A stretch of DNA of 64,000 nt from Neckera pumila (GCA_963969595.1 OZ018408.1:48547022-48611021); one strand, 5' to 3'. Shown: positions 1 through 11,930, counted from the stretch's first letter. Notes: a model not told the origin generated them from the sequence alone. A program made the numbers and translations.

Positions 1-340
1 TTGTTGGCTTAAAATTTAAATTTTTAAAAAGGGTCCGTAGGGTGCCTGATGTGGGGTGGGGTGACCCATCCAGTCATATGTCCATAAAAGACAGAAACCA
101 ATTTGTCTGTAAATTTGAGAATCTTGGATGGGACGCCCAGAAGGGGATTCTTGCACTTTGGAATGAAACTGAAAGGGCTAAAGTCGATCAACTTGAATTG
201 GTGGGCCTCAGGGTATTGCCTGGTTCTCATCAACATCAGAGACATTGGACAAGATGCAGTGGGTATCAAACGGATATGTTCAATGAACCATTTACCCAAG
301 ATTTTGTTTAAATGGTTTCTGGTGGAAAACACTTCAAGAA

Positions 341-369
341 TTTATTTATTTATTTATTTATTTATTTAG
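341..369. repeat. (TTTA)n microsatellite
   Basis: About seven direct copies of the tetranucleotide TTTA, read directly from the sequence. Confidence 0.95.
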
Positions 370-897
370 AAACACATGGAAAAATCCCATCAACTATTAT
401 TTTTTGAAAACATCACTCAAATAATGAGGTATTAGTGAGTTGTAACTATATCAATGGATTGTTTGCTTAAGCTAATGTGGATTGATTTGTTCCCAGGAGT
501 GAATGGAAAGAGGTAGAATATTTAGTCAATAAGCACTTTTTGTTAAGATTTAGGAGATTTATTTTGTAGGCTCTAATACTTTAAACTTTTGAGTTGGAAG
601 GAACCAGGAAGTCGTTGCAGTGTGATTTGATACATACCAAATCAACCGAATTAAGGTAAAAGCACCCATTGTCGATCTTTTAACGGATTTTCCAGCAGAT
701 TATGAACAGTTTATGACGAAGCAAGTTTTTTTGCATGTAGAAAGATAGGAAATATGGGGATTGAAATTTTTTCATAATTTTATTCCCAAAGTTGAAATTA
801 CTATGAACTTTGGGAGCCAAAAAGTACTCAGGACCCATTGCCAGTCTCTAGACTCTTTCAATTCCAATCAATCAAGAATTGCTTGTTTGCTCACTAC

Positions 898-938
898 TTT
901 TTCAAGGTTGGGACCTTATTAGTCCCAACCTTGAAAAA
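898..938. repeat. Perfect 17-bp inverted repeat (hairpin)
   Basis: The left arm at 898-914 (TTTTTCAAGGTTGGGAC) is perfectly complementary to the right arm at 922-938, with a 7-base spacer. The stem is far shorter than usual plant microRNA precursors and no gene lies beside it, so its role is unknown. Confidence 0.85.
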
Positions 939-2544
939 ACACATTCTAAGCTTAAATTGGATGTATTTAGGTTTGTTCCAGGTAAGATCAAAAAATGTCT
1001 CAATTTTTATTGGTGGCTTCAAACAACTCCATGCCTTTTATTACTTGCTTCTAAAAAATTGTGGTAGTTAACTCCCCAAAGACACTTCTAGCTTATTGTT
1101 GAGTAATGTTATGAGATACAGAAAAATAATTATTTCAAATTTAGATCTCCCTTGCAAGATTCTTTACCAATGAATACCATTGGATAGGCCTACATTGTGC
1201 TTTGGCCCTTCTATTTGGAGAAAAACCTCCTTGCTTCTAGTACAACTTAATTCATCTATTTAATTTTTTTGGGAATGACACAAGTTTGAGCTAGGCCAAT
1301 AACATGATAAATGTTTTGGAGTAGTTTGCTATGGCATCATATAGACTTCGCCAAAATTTATAGACAAATTATATTGATTCTCTCTTCATCCATAGCTAGG
1401 CAAAGATTTCCGTCCATTGAATTTTTTTTTTGTCTTATGGTCCTTACATATCATACACCTTAAATATTACATATTTTAATTCAAGATTGATTCATGTTTA
1501 TTTTCCAAAAGTATGAAACCAATAGAACTAGATTTCAATTTGAAATACTAATTTGGAAATTAAAAGTTGCTTCAAATTGGCCTCAATTCAATATAAACTT
1601 TAGTATAAGTCTTTGTACTTAAAAAATTAGGATAAATATGCTTGGAAAGAGTAATTTGGTATTGGCATCCAAATGAAAATCATAAATATCTTTGAAAGAC
1701 ATTTTTGAAGTTGAATTAGGTGTTTATGCTAAAGAAGTTTCCAAAGTCATAGATTTTATTTTTTCTATATTCAAACTAATAATTGATCCAAAAAAATTTA
1801 CCAATAGTATTCATACTACTTCCAATTGCCTTACAATTTTTATGTGTGGAAAATCCCACATTTCCCCTAATTCATGTAACTTGCAACAACAAAATTCTTT
1901 GAACTTCAATACTTTTCAATTTGCATATATTTCAATGCTTTTATTTGATATTTGGGTCATAAAATGGAGAGTCAATTATTATAAGCCAAAAATAGAGCCA
2001 CGGTACCATTTGGAATCAAATCCATTTGCTTTGGAAAGATAACAACATCTAAAACCGACTAAACAATCAATTGAACATAATTCCTAAATTGTCTTTAGTC
2101 CTTATTGGATGTTATTGGAAGTCAAAAGGAGATTCTAGATTATCTTACCATCCCATTTTTGGACACCAAATGATTAAACTATGAGTTTTCAAAATATCAA
2201 AACAAGAGTATTTAAAATCAATCCTAGGTTCTTATAAATATAGTCTAAATATTTTAGGCTAGTCTCTACAGAGGTCAATTTTACAGAATGGTCACATTTA
2301 GATGCAGTTATCTTCAATTAGTGTAGTTTAGTGCAATAAAGAACCTCCTTTCGACTAGCTACACTCTTTGTTCTATTTGTATGTGTGACACTTATTTGCC
2401 TAAGTTACAATATTTACAAATAACTAAATTACTACAGACTCAAATATTATTGTATTATATCAGTTTTCACAAAAAAAATATAATTTTTTAGCAACAAGAA
2501 TAATAATTTTGAAAGTGATTATTTCACCCTTACTAAAGTAGGTA

Positions 2545-2815
2545 CTCCAAAAATCATATTCTACCCAAAACCACCATCACTATGTGTACCAATATCTCCA
2601 AAATCAATATATACGTATGACTGTTGAAGAAACGATTTTAGAACATCTACTAAAAGAAACTTTGACCCTTCATAACTTTTGCATACGGTAACCAAATGTC
2701 GCATTCTTTGGTGCGTTGGAACTTCCTTTCCTTTGCCAACAAGAAAATCAATGAAAATTTGAATAATAGTAACTAGGCACAATATTCAAAAGTGGCGGTT
2801 TAGAGGGTAAGGTTG
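2545..2815. repeat. Dispersed repeat, copy 1 (also at 16.8-17.25 kb)
   Basis: This segment is a diverged copy of the tandem pair at 16,792-17,256. Shared blocks include CAATATATACGTATG, AAACTTTGACCC, a CTTTGGTGC block and the end block AAGTGGCGGTTT. It has no coding potential and is probably a piece of a non-autonomous mobile element whose ends I could not fix. Confidence 0.6.
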
Positions 2816-2915
2816 TTTGCTTATAAAGAGACCATTTAAGCCTACCCAAGTCATCATTATCAATAATAGATAGTTCAAGGAACATGTTTCCACTTTGTAT
2901 TAAAGAATGTTGTTA

Positions 2916-3100
2916 CAATAGAACCTCTCTAAACCAATAGAGTTGGGACCAGTTTGACACATCAAGTTAGAGAGGTTATTGCATTAGGGAGGGTCATGAT
3001 GTGCATATGTGGTTCATATTGTTAAGTTGGGACCAGCAATCAATACTTCCTGACAACACTTTATTGGTTTAAAGAGGATTAACTTTGGGAGGTTCTACTG
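2916..3100. mobile_element. Emigrant/pogo-like MITE
   Basis: A 185-bp element with terminal inverted repeats: it opens CAATAGAACCTCTCTAAA and closes GGGAGGTTCTACTG, flanked by TA on both sides (2914-2915 and 3101-3102). The subterminal block GTTGGGACCAG occurs near the left end and, as GTTGGGACCAGC, again inside. The end sequence CAGTARAACCTC plus TTGGGACC is the known signature of Emigrant MITEs, which are derivatives of pogo-like Tc1/mariner elements such as Lemi1 of Arabidopsis. It has no coding capacity and would have been moved in trans. Confidence 0.75.
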
Positions 3101-3102
3101 TA

Positions 3103-4979
3103 CTAAAAATCTTAGAAACAAATTTAGACCTAGTACTTGTAGATCCGATTCACATTCCAAACATCCTCCCTAACACCAAGTTCCAAACATACCTTGCTAA
3201 CCTTCCTAGTGCACAGATGATCCGTGTGTTGAACTCACTCATATGTTCCAAATGACCCCAACTAAACCAAATCATGGGTGATTTCTACTGCCATTGTTTG
3301 CTCGGCAGTGGCCTTGTCAAAGCTGACGCAGATAGTCCAGTTGGTTACACTCCAACTGAAGGTCGCAGGAAGCCGAAGCCGAAGCCGAAATCAAGCGACC
3401 ACACGCCTCACGGTATAAACTTAATGAGAGAAGGACTCAAAATAATGTTGGGATCAGCGAAATCGAAATCACTGCATTGATCCCGAAGAAGAATTTAATT
3501 TGTGGCGAACACGCCAAGCCAAGTAGGGAATCATGATATAATGGCTCAGACACATTCATTACCTGAAGACTTTTTTTTTTTTTTTATGTTTTCTCTTTTC
3601 CTTTTTGACACATTGAGATATTGATATTCATCTCATTCATACAGTATGGAGAGAGAATTCAAAGTGAGAGAAAGCAAGAAACAAAGCAGAGCAAGCTAAA
3701 TAATTAAAGAAAATGTACAACAACTCCAAGTGAGAGAAAGGAGAGAGAAAGGAGCTCAAGAAATAATAAGGTAAGATAAGATACTGTAGAATGATATTGA
3801 TAGCAGATTGCGAGAGAGGAAAGGAAAGAATAGTTTAGGAGGAGAGGGTGGGTTTGGTAAAGTTATAAAGAGTTCTCAAAGACTGCAGCCAGGGCGGATG
3901 AATTGAAGGAAGGGAAGGTATGGTACGCAGGACGTTAAAGTGGTCATACGAAGTAGGCCCATCCCTGGAAAAAAAAATAGGAATTTTTTATTTTGTCATC
4001 CATGATAAAATTTGAAAATTTGGAATATACATTTGAAATCAGAAGCCCCAAATCAGCTATGGGAGATAAAAAGAAAACATAGAATTAACGCGGCATAAAA
4101 TAGGGGGCAATTTTTTTAACAACTACTCTAAAGAATTATAGAATTCACCTTGCAAGGCCCACTTGTTGGGACAAATTTAGCCTCCTGCTAATGCTACAAT
4201 CAAGGCATGGATGGGAGGATGTTTGGTTGTGTCGTGATTGGACGTTGTCTTCGAAGTTGTTCTGTCTTACTTTGAGTGTAGTAAGGCGAGTGTTGAATGT
4301 TTAGTAGGAGAAGGGGGATGGAGCCGGAAATTAGTCTTGGAAGTGCTTGGTACTCTTTGTCCACTAGCTCGTCTCATTGGAAGCAAGGGACACTCTTTGC
4401 CTACCTTATTGTTGTTTCTGCTATCCTCTATTAGTGCAACGGGCTATGGCATGGCCTTGCAAGTTAAATAGTGGGCTGGCTCAAATTCAATTCTTGTTGC
4501 TTTTAGTTCTCATGTCCTACAAACAAGTTGATTAACGCAATGATGCTCTCTCCACCATACCTAATAATTATCATCCAATTGATTTTCACCAACTCAAATG
4601 CGCTTTTGATACTTGGATCCATCTTATGCTCATTTCTTTCTTGCTATTATCATCACCATCATTCTTGTCATCATCATTGTCATCCTTGAATCAAAGTTGG
4701 TCTAGTCAAGCCTTGAATAGAATTAAACAGTTAGCTTCAAGAAGAAGACAATATCGTATGTAATTGAAAATTCATGCATGCAATGTTGAGTGTCCTTATC
4801 CTTTGATAAGATATTGAATATGATTTGTTTGTCTAGATTGTCTTCCTTGTTGAGGTTAGAAACTTGCATTATTGTTATTGTAGAACACCTTAGGACAATC
4901 AAAGGGAGAAAATATGGAGTATTGAATATTTTATATTCTAGAGCTATTGTCTGAAAAGGAGAAAAGAGATGTGGGGTAG
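3103..4979. other. Intergenic, nothing recognised
   Basis: The stretch 3,270-3,480 is somewhat GC-richer and has a 68-codon open frame on + (MGDFYCHCLLG...) containing a short Lys-Pro repeat (KPKPKPK). I recognise no domain, and it could be chance or a decayed exon. 3,640-3,960 is purine-rich (GAGAGAAAG-type). Nothing else is supported. Confidence 0.5.
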
Positions 4980-5715
4980 TTGCAAGAAACACTTAATGAT
5001 TTTGGCTCAAAACGGCCTTAGTACTTGAGTATTGTGGCTTTTGAAATAAATTTTTTTTAAATAAAATAAAATATCAATAATTTGTAAACATTCAAAAAAG
5101 TGAACATGTAAAAATTTCAGACCTAGAAAAATTTATCTCTAAGAGTTATGCACAGTCAAAGAGCGTTGAAAAAGACAAGAAAATAGACAAGAAAAAGACA
5201 AGAAAATCCCTTTTGGATTTTATTTTTAGAAAACAGTAAAAATTCAAAAAATTCTCCAAAAAAAGATGCTTCTTTTCCTTACCTAAAGATGCTTCTTCTT
5301 AACAATTTTCATCTATGGGAAAAAAAATTATATCCTCTGCACATGCACAAAAGTAGTGCACTTTGAGCACATGTGGAAGGTGGACATTTTACTATTTTTG
5401 AAAGATCTCTTGGTAGGCTTGTGTAACTTTAGAAGAACTCCTTGCCTTCCAATTTTCACCTTCCAATTTGCATTTTTGGGTCAAAAATAGTACTAAACCC
5501 CCCCAAAATGGCCAGGGTAGATATCCAATGGGGGGAAGTTTTAAAATAGTAAAATAATTTTAAAAAATCTGAAAAATTTACTCAATGTCTGAAACTTTTA
5601 TATGTACCTTCAGTTCAAATTTCATAGAAAATTGACATAAGACGCAAAAGTTATGAGCAAAAAACTACCCAGCCAAGGGCAAAGGGACAAAAAAAAGGAC
5701 AAGTGTTTCTTGCAA
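4980..5715. mobile_element. Unclassified TIR element with perfect 15-bp ends
   Basis: The 15-mer TTGCAAGAAACACTT at 4980-4994 is repeated exactly, inverted, at 5701-5715. The 736 bp between them are AT-rich and non-coding. Internal phrases (GTTATGAGCAAAAAACTAC, CAAATTTCATAGAAAATTGAC) resemble the bodies of the TTAA-flanked elements elsewhere in the window. I could not see a clear target-site duplication, so the superfamily is open. Confidence 0.6.
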
Positions 5716-6638
5716 TGACCCGTTGATTGTAGAGAATTTTCCGGTTTTTGTCCAATCAACTAGCTCTTTTTCCTATCACAAACTATCAGATACTTCATTA
5801 ATACTTTTGACATACATTTAGATAATTTTATTTGAAAATAGGTACGCCACTATGACTTAGAACTTGCAATGTTTGGAGACGAACAACAAGACAAGCTTTT
5901 AATACTTTGAATTAGATTGTCACAATGCACTTATAGAATTGAAACCACCTCAATTCTGTCGATAATATGCAATGAACTACCAAAACAATATGTGTTTCTA
6001 TTCTTATATTCTTGAATAATTGCAAACCAAGGAGGTGTAAAATTAGTTGTCAATACAACTTCTATTGACTAAAGTAGACAAAGAGCATGACAATTACTTC
6101 TCTAGTGCAAACATAGAGAAGTTAGTGTATAACCAACATAAATTCTCCCTAGATTGGAAAGGTATAATGCTTTGCTAAATAAATGGGACTAAAGGATGTA
6201 TTTGTTAATTGAAGAATTGTGGTTAGTTGAACAACCCTATGAAACATTTTTATTCGTCCGAGGGATCTCTATAGTTTCAAGGATGCAAAACAAATTCCTA
6301 CCACATAGGGATCGACTATTATGAAGCACTTTGAAAACCTTTTCTTCTTTTCATCTAAGTACATTTTGGGTCATTTGAATGATGGTTCCTACTATCATTG
6401 TAATGGTAGCAAATACGTTAGGCATTATTTCAAATTTTGGATATTTGCCACTATTTTAATTTTGTTCACTTTTTGAGATGGTTCTAAATGGAAGTTGCAG
6501 CATGCTTGTCTAAGTACAAAGAATGCCACTGCAAGTGTGCACTGCAAAAGGTGCAAAAAGTGTGGACCCTATATTGGATGTTGAGTAGGTCTTGCAATTC
6601 CAAGTTACAACCCCTGCACACCTACATATACCTCCCAA
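5716..6638. other. Intergenic with a dispersed repeat
   Basis: 6,150-6,330 is a diverged copy of 49,060-49,225; both contain TGTGGTT(A/G)GTTGAA followed by a shared AAGGATGCAAAA block. A degraded retroelement is possible but I cannot assign a domain. Nothing else is recognised. Confidence 0.45.
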
Positions 6639-7060
6639 GTAAGGTAGGGATGCTCTAAAAGCAACCCGCTTCTTCAAATCAACCCTATAAAATGGTATTG
6701 AATAGATTTGAGTTTGTCTTTAAATGGACCACTTTAATCATTGATTGAACCCAGAAAAAAAAGTATTCTATATTCCAAGAGCCAATCATTGGCCTTGATT
6801 TCCTCAAATCACTTTAGAAGTTGTAAGTGGACGCATTTTGACAAACCTAGGGTCACAAATAGGTAAACCTACAACAAAAACCTTAGAAATATCATAACTA
6901 ATTCAAAGATGCTTCAAAAAATATGAAACCACTTGTGTTATGTTCCTCATCCATTTTTCTTTTTCTGTAAAATGAGTGAAAAACATTTCTATTCCTGCAA
7001 ACCTACGAAAAAGGCGGACCAGCCCTGAAATGGTCGCTTTTTTAGAGCATCCTACCTTAC
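6639..7060. mobile_element. 0.42-kb MITE, copy 1
   Basis: The element has about 25-bp terminal inverted repeats: it begins GTAAGGTAGGGATGCTC and ends GAGCATCCTACCTTAC, each followed inward by TAAAAGCRACC or its complement. A second full copy lies at 24,089-24,504 with the same ends and body. It has no coding capacity. It lies about 0.87 kb upstream of the PLATZ start codon, close enough to affect that promoter, though this is only a positional inference. Confidence 0.75.
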
Positions 7061-7199
7061 AAGCCAGACCACCTCCCCAAGTTCTTTCAATGTGAAAGTA
7101 ACAAGGCGGTCCGTGCTTTTCCCTGTCACTACCGCTAACCAGTAGATAAACAAGAATTCTACTGTTTCTCCAGGATACTTTGTTCCGGATCCTTGTTCC

Positions 7200-7935
7200 G
7201 CACACCCCAATTGATCAGTCCCCACCCCGGGAGGCCCTGAATTTCCGAAGGACTTTTTCTTCTCTTCTCTTTCTCTTCTCTTTCTTCTTCCGTTGTTCGT
7301 GAACACGCGATGGGCCCCGGGTCAGTAGTAGTCACACACTACAGTATAATAATAAGTTAATCGCAGCACGTCACCTCCCCGTGGCCAGTGAACGAAACCG
7401 GGGTCACACCTGAAATCAACCTTTTCCTCTTCCCAATTTCGCCCCGACGGACTTGACTTGACTGACTTGTTGGCTCCCTACGCACGGAAAAAACCTTGGT
7501 CCATATCTCTCTCTCTCTCGCAACCGATTCTCTTCTCTGCTCTGCCGATCTTGGATTTGAGTCAAGCAAAGTGCTCATGTTTGTAACTTAGTTGGCTGCA
7601 AGGTAGGTAGCCTTAATTGTCTGTGAGGAAGGGAGGAGAGTGCTCAAAGAAGCGACTTTGGGGAAGATGGGAGGAGCATTCTGAGATGACGTCAAGGTTG
7701 AGCTTTTTTTCTCCAAGGGAATTGAAGTGGTTTTGCCAATTCGATTGAAGGTGACGATTTAGGTTTAGGTTGCTGGTCAGGTACGTGGCTGATCGAGTCT
7801 CACTGAGAAAAACAACGCCGTCGATGCTGAGTACAATCCCCGGCGAGGTGACTTTGTCGATGGTTTGAAAGTTCGGGTCTCAGCTAGCATGTCGTTCGTT
7901 GGGCATCAAGAGTCTTCGAAGGCAGGAAGCAGCAC
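7200..7935 (+). promoter_or_regulatory. PLATZ promoter and 5' leader region
   Basis: Base composition changes here from AT-rich to GC/CpG-rich, which marks the 5' region of the PLATZ gene. It contains CT-rich tracts (7,260-7,290 and 7,506-7,520), common near plant transcription starts. Two short upstream ORFs are visible: ATG at about 7,823 (14 codons) and ATG at 7,889 (16 codons). No convincing TATA box is singled out, and the transcription start is not determined. Confidence 0.5.
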
Positions 7936-7939
7936 ATGA
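7889..7939 (+). promoter_or_regulatory. uORF overlapping the PLATZ start codon
   Basis: A 16-codon frame ([16 protein letters not shown]) starts at 7,889 and its TGA stop overlaps the PLATZ ATG in the sequence ATGA (7936-7939). If transcribed in the leader, ribosomes ending on this uORF would stop exactly on the main start codon. That arrangement favours reinitiation or repression. It is read from sequence; the effect is inferred. Confidence 0.5.
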
Positions 7940-9957
7940 CTCCGAAGAAACATGGATTGACAACCCAGGGGACTGGGATGGCGGAAGGGGTTGTTGACAC
8001 CCAACTCAGCGAGGGGCCGTTGTGGTTGAAGCCGTTGTTGAAGGCGGACTTCTTCGCCACTTGCGCAGTCCATGGAGTTTCGGCGAAGAGCGAGTGCAAC
8101 CTCTTCTGCTTCAATTGCATGGGAGATGGCATTTGTGCCTCTTGTGCTGCAGCGGACCATAAGGATCACCACGTTGTTCAGGTAGGACTTTGGTTTTTCA
8201 ACTTTAATTCCTGTGCCAACCTCGAGAAGTCGTACGCCTTGCAATGTCCGGACATAGTGCACAGAATTGAGTTCGTGGGAACCTTTGCTTTGCTTAATTT
8301 GCTTTGGGAGGAATGGAAGCTAGGAAGCGGAGGTAGGTGACAGTAGCCAAGTCAGAGCGAGCAATGTAGCAACACAGCATTTAATTACACTTCACAGAAT
8401 TCAATGAAGACACATACAGACAGACAAACAGACAGAAAGGTTTCGCTTGCAGAATCCTCGGCGGCGGCGGCGGCGGCTGACCTTTGTTTCACGCAAGGCG
8501 GGACAGCAGTCTAGATTCTAGATGGTGGTCAAAGTGAACGAGTTTTTTTTTGTTCTTGGTCTCTCTTCCCGTTCTTGGAAACCGATACTGGAGGATTTGG
8601 GGTGTTCGTTGTTTTCAAGAGGAATTTTCTTTCGAGGTGCCCTGTCTACATTGGGCTTTCTGGGAGACCAAGTGAGCCGCTTAGTTTGGGATTCTTGACC
8701 TACTCACAGTACAATTCCATGCAATGCTGTAGATCCGACGGTCTTCTTACCATGATGTGATTCGAGTTTCCGAAATTCAGAAGCTGTTGGACATCTCGAC
8801 TGTTCAGACGTACATTATCAACAGCGCCCGTGTGGTGTTTCTCAATGAACGGCCTCAGCCACGACCAGCCAAAGGAGTGACCAATACGTGCGAGACGTGT
8901 GAGCGAAGTCTTCTCGATACGTTTCGATTCTGCTCCTTGGGGTGTAAGGTACGTACAAAGTTCATTTCTTCGTCGTGACTGCCCTTTGTCTCTCCCTTTG
9001 CCTTCTATTGCCAAGAAAGGATGAATATGTATAACTAGTCATTCGTCATGTACGACCAGGAGCGGATAGGTTGTCCAGGAAAGGCGTTTGTTCGTACCGT
9101 ACATTGACTCAGACGTCATTTACTAGTCATTTGCTGAATTTACTTTCACCAATTCTATCCAGGGAGTGGCCAAAGCCTCAATAACTAGGGGATGAAACTC
9201 TCAGAGGTCATGCGTTCTTGAAGGAACTCTGGCATCACGTCCTCCTCCATTGTAGCAATCAATGGTGATTTCACTTAATTGCAACTGTGTGGAGTTTAGT
9301 TTAATTACAATAGCACAATAGCATTGTGCTATTGAGGAATGAAGCTTCTGCTAGAGAGAGAACATGGCAGATCTTGAGAGAAACACGTACTGCCACTCTC
9401 AGACTCGTTTCTTTTCGTGAGGAGAGAGTGGAAGGGTGGATGCTTCAATGGGTTAGTCTCCGAAATTATGGTAAACGAAACCCTAAAGTGAAGTTTGCTA
9501 TATTTCTGATGGAGATCGCGGTGTTCTGTGTTCTTGCCAGCTTGCAGGCATCAAAAGGCACAAGGAGCTCTCTTTCTTTCTCCAACCCAAATCTCAAGGT
9601 GTCGTTAGCACGAATTCGCGTGTTCCTTCGGACTCCGAAGACTCCTCCACTCAGAAGAAGGTTCCCCGGTCGAAGAAAGTTTCGCAGCTCCAAACCTCTC
9701 CTTTATCTCACACCAGCTTCGAGAGCTCCGAGACGACGGATCACGAAATGATGGAGGAGGACGCCCCTTTCAACAAGCCGCGAGCGTGGCTGAACCAGTC
9801 TTCCCCAGTGGAGAGTGCCGACCGTTTTCGGGCCACCAGTTGCTGGCCCGTCACTCTCGTCGTCGACATGTCACCCAGGACACCCCCACGTTCGAATTTG
9901 CTTCGGATCGCCAAACGACGGAAGGGCATTCCTCACAGGGCGCCTCTTGGGACTTGA
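7936..9957 (+). CDS. PLATZ-family zinc-finger transcription factor
   Basis: PLATZ proteins are plant-specific nuclear zinc-dependent DNA-binding proteins that bind A/T-rich sequences and usually repress transcription. Three coding exons join in phase 0: 7936-8181, 8733-8948 and 9541-9957, giving 292 aa. Exon 1 carries the PLWLKPLL lead-in and the first zinc cluster: C43-x2-H46, C54-x3-C58-x2-C61, C67-x2-C70, H75-x2-H78. Exon 2 carries the hallmark blocks [37 protein letters not shown] and C135-x2-C138...C149-x3-C153. Exon 3 opens with [12 protein letters not shown], as expected after CSLGCK, then a Ser/Lys/Pro-rich tail of the length usual in this family. Junctions are CAG|gtagga, gtag|ATC, AAG|gtacgt and gccag|CTT. 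Intron 1 (551 bp) holds a GGC repeat; intron 2 is 592 bp. The domain is intact. The upstream uORF may limit translation. The family is certain; which PLATZ clade is not. Confidence 0.95.
8460..8478. repeat. (GGC)n microsatellite in PLATZ intron 1
   Basis: Six uninterrupted CGG/GGC triplets inside the first intron. Confidence 0.9.
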
Positions 9958-9993
9958 TGAGATCCCTATTCCTTCCTACTTCTTCAAGATGTA

Positions 9994-9999
9994 AATAAA
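9994..9999 (+). terminator. Possible polyadenylation signal of PLATZ
   Basis: AATAAA lies 37 bp after the TGA stop codon. A second AATAAA lies near 10,771. Either could serve as the plant near-upstream element; the real cleavage site is unknown. Confidence 0.35.
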
Positions 10000-11658
10000 G
10001 GGAAGGGGTGGCACTATTGCTGTTGTATCATATAGAAGGACTAGCTGGAATACAGGGGCCTGCAAATGATCGGCCCTGGCATCAATCAATCAATGCATCA
10101 TTGGGGACCGAATGACAGCAAAAAACAAATAGAAACAGTCAGAGAGTTCAGCCTTACACCCGCAATTGGTGGCTACTGCACTACCTTACAGTTCAAGCGC
10201 CAAGACGATTTGGCCGATGGCCAGCCTCTCTTTGATCGAAGTGCTTTACCTGTGTCCGAAATGCGCTCGGCCTCCAAAATGGTTACAAGAAGCGTAGGCT
10301 TGAGTGCAGTGTCTGCAAACCTTAAGTGTACATATTAGCTCGAAGAGTGGCACTGTTACTACTAGTTGTATCATTAATACTATACGTGTAAGTACTACTG
10401 TCAACAACCAGCAGGCCGAGGTCCCACTGAAACCCGAGAGCCGCAGACAGCCTTGGAAGTCCTCGTCAATGGCAGATTTCACTAGCAAGTCGGCGATGGT
10501 TTGGCTGACCAGTGGGTCAATCTATGTTTCAGGAATCAAGGCGGATGGTGCGCCAAGCGCGCACTTGGCCTGCTACCCAACCCAACCCAACTGAAGCGAA
10601 TACGGTTTGGGTGTATCATATACAGACAGAAACAGAGGTGTATGGTATGAGCAAATGCCAGTGTACACCTCTAACTTCATGTACCTTTAGTTAGTCCCTT
10701 TGTCATAAAATGCTAGTACTATGAGAAAAGCTCATAATAGCATGGCCTACTGTGGTATTATTTATCCCGCAATAAAGCACAAATATGCCTTTGTATTAGA
10801 AGGGAAATGCAAACTTCTTGCCCAGGCATGAAGGAATGTGGTTGATGGACGGATCATCAGGCATGCAGTCCTCAGCCCTAAAACAGTGTCTATCTTAACC
10901 CTCTTCAGTTGCCAAGTACTTTGCAGAACGAAAATAGGGACAGACTAGTCAAGGCCACCACCGTAAATACACACCAAAATATTATTGACAGTTTAAGGGT
11001 CTGTTGACTCTTTCCAAACCCTTCCAAGAACCTTCCATCATAGTGTTGTCATGTACTTTATCACAATCAGGTCAGTGTCACAATTAGGGGAAAAATGCAA
11101 TTGGGTCAGTGTCACAATTAGGTCCTTCTGTCTTGGTGTAAACCACCTTGACCTAAGGGTATCAATTTGTGCACACTTTGACGAATTGGTAGCAAGTTTG
11201 TGCAGCTTACACATTGTTATACTCCTCCTAACATCAAGAACAAGGCATACTAATATTGCTGGTGAGCATCAATTGAATAAACTCAGTCACTGTGTACCAA
11301 CCTCCTAACGGAAGCCCCATTTTACCTCATCTGTCACCCATTTTGTGTTGTAAAGGGAGAGGCTCGAGGAGGAGGGCTGTCAGATACCCTATTCCGGGAG
11401 GCCCTCCTCAGAGGGTCTCTCCCTACGTAAAGCCCAAGAAAGGGACCTCACAGTGCCAGCCTCACAAGATCAGTCCCGTGAGGTTGTCGGGGTGATCTCC
11501 CGTAAATAAGGGCCCTCCAAAATGAATGAGGGGCGCCTCTCCGGGGCTTTACGGAATGGAGAATAATTGCACTTGTAATCTGCACCCATGAGTCCATCAT
11601 TAGGAAGACTAGACTAGTAATAACTCTTAGCTAGGTCTAATCTTATTTGACCCGAGTT

Positions 11659-11690
11659 CTTGGGTTTGGGTTGGGTTGGGTTGGGTTGGG
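11659..11690. repeat. (GGGTT)n microsatellite
   Basis: Five to six copies of GGGTT/GGTTG. This is not the plant telomere unit TTTAGGG. Confidence 0.85.
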
Positions 11691-11898
11691 CCAACCATGT
11701 ATGGTTAAAGGACCTGCTCTCTTACAGCAGTGAGCCTTCCATGAAGTGAAGAACTGGAATTCCAGAAGCCCAAAGGGATCAGTTCGTCGTCTGGCTTGTT
11801 GAGGAGTCTATTCAGACCAGATGGTGAACATAAATTACGGGAGAAAGGGATCCATAAAGAATGGACTTTGAGAGAGAGAACTGGGGAAATGATTTACA

Positions 11899-11930
11899 TG
11901 GACGGACGGTCCGACGGACGGACGGATGGA
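11899..11930. repeat. (GGAC)n microsatellite
   Basis: Imperfect repeats of GGAC/CGGA read directly from the sequence. Confidence 0.8.

Larger units (their letters stand above)
1..2544. other. Intergenic, no gene recognised
   Basis: This AT-rich stretch holds only short open frames without recognisable domains. A (TTTA)n microsatellite lies at about 341-369. A perfect hairpin with 17-bp arms lies at 898-938. I see no coding exon that I can defend. Confidence 0.6.

Noticed and set aside
898..938. Plant microRNA precursor
   Set aside because: The stem is only 17 bp with a 7-nt loop; a precursor needs a duplex of about 21 bp within a longer fold.
9326..9751. 141-codon + frame as a separate gene
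   Set aside because: It covers PLATZ intron 2 and exon 3 in the wrong frame; the PLATZ exon frame is fixed by family similarity ([12 protein letters not shown]).
11659..11690. Interstitial telomere repeat
   Set aside because: The unit is GGGTT, not the plant telomere unit TTTAGGG.
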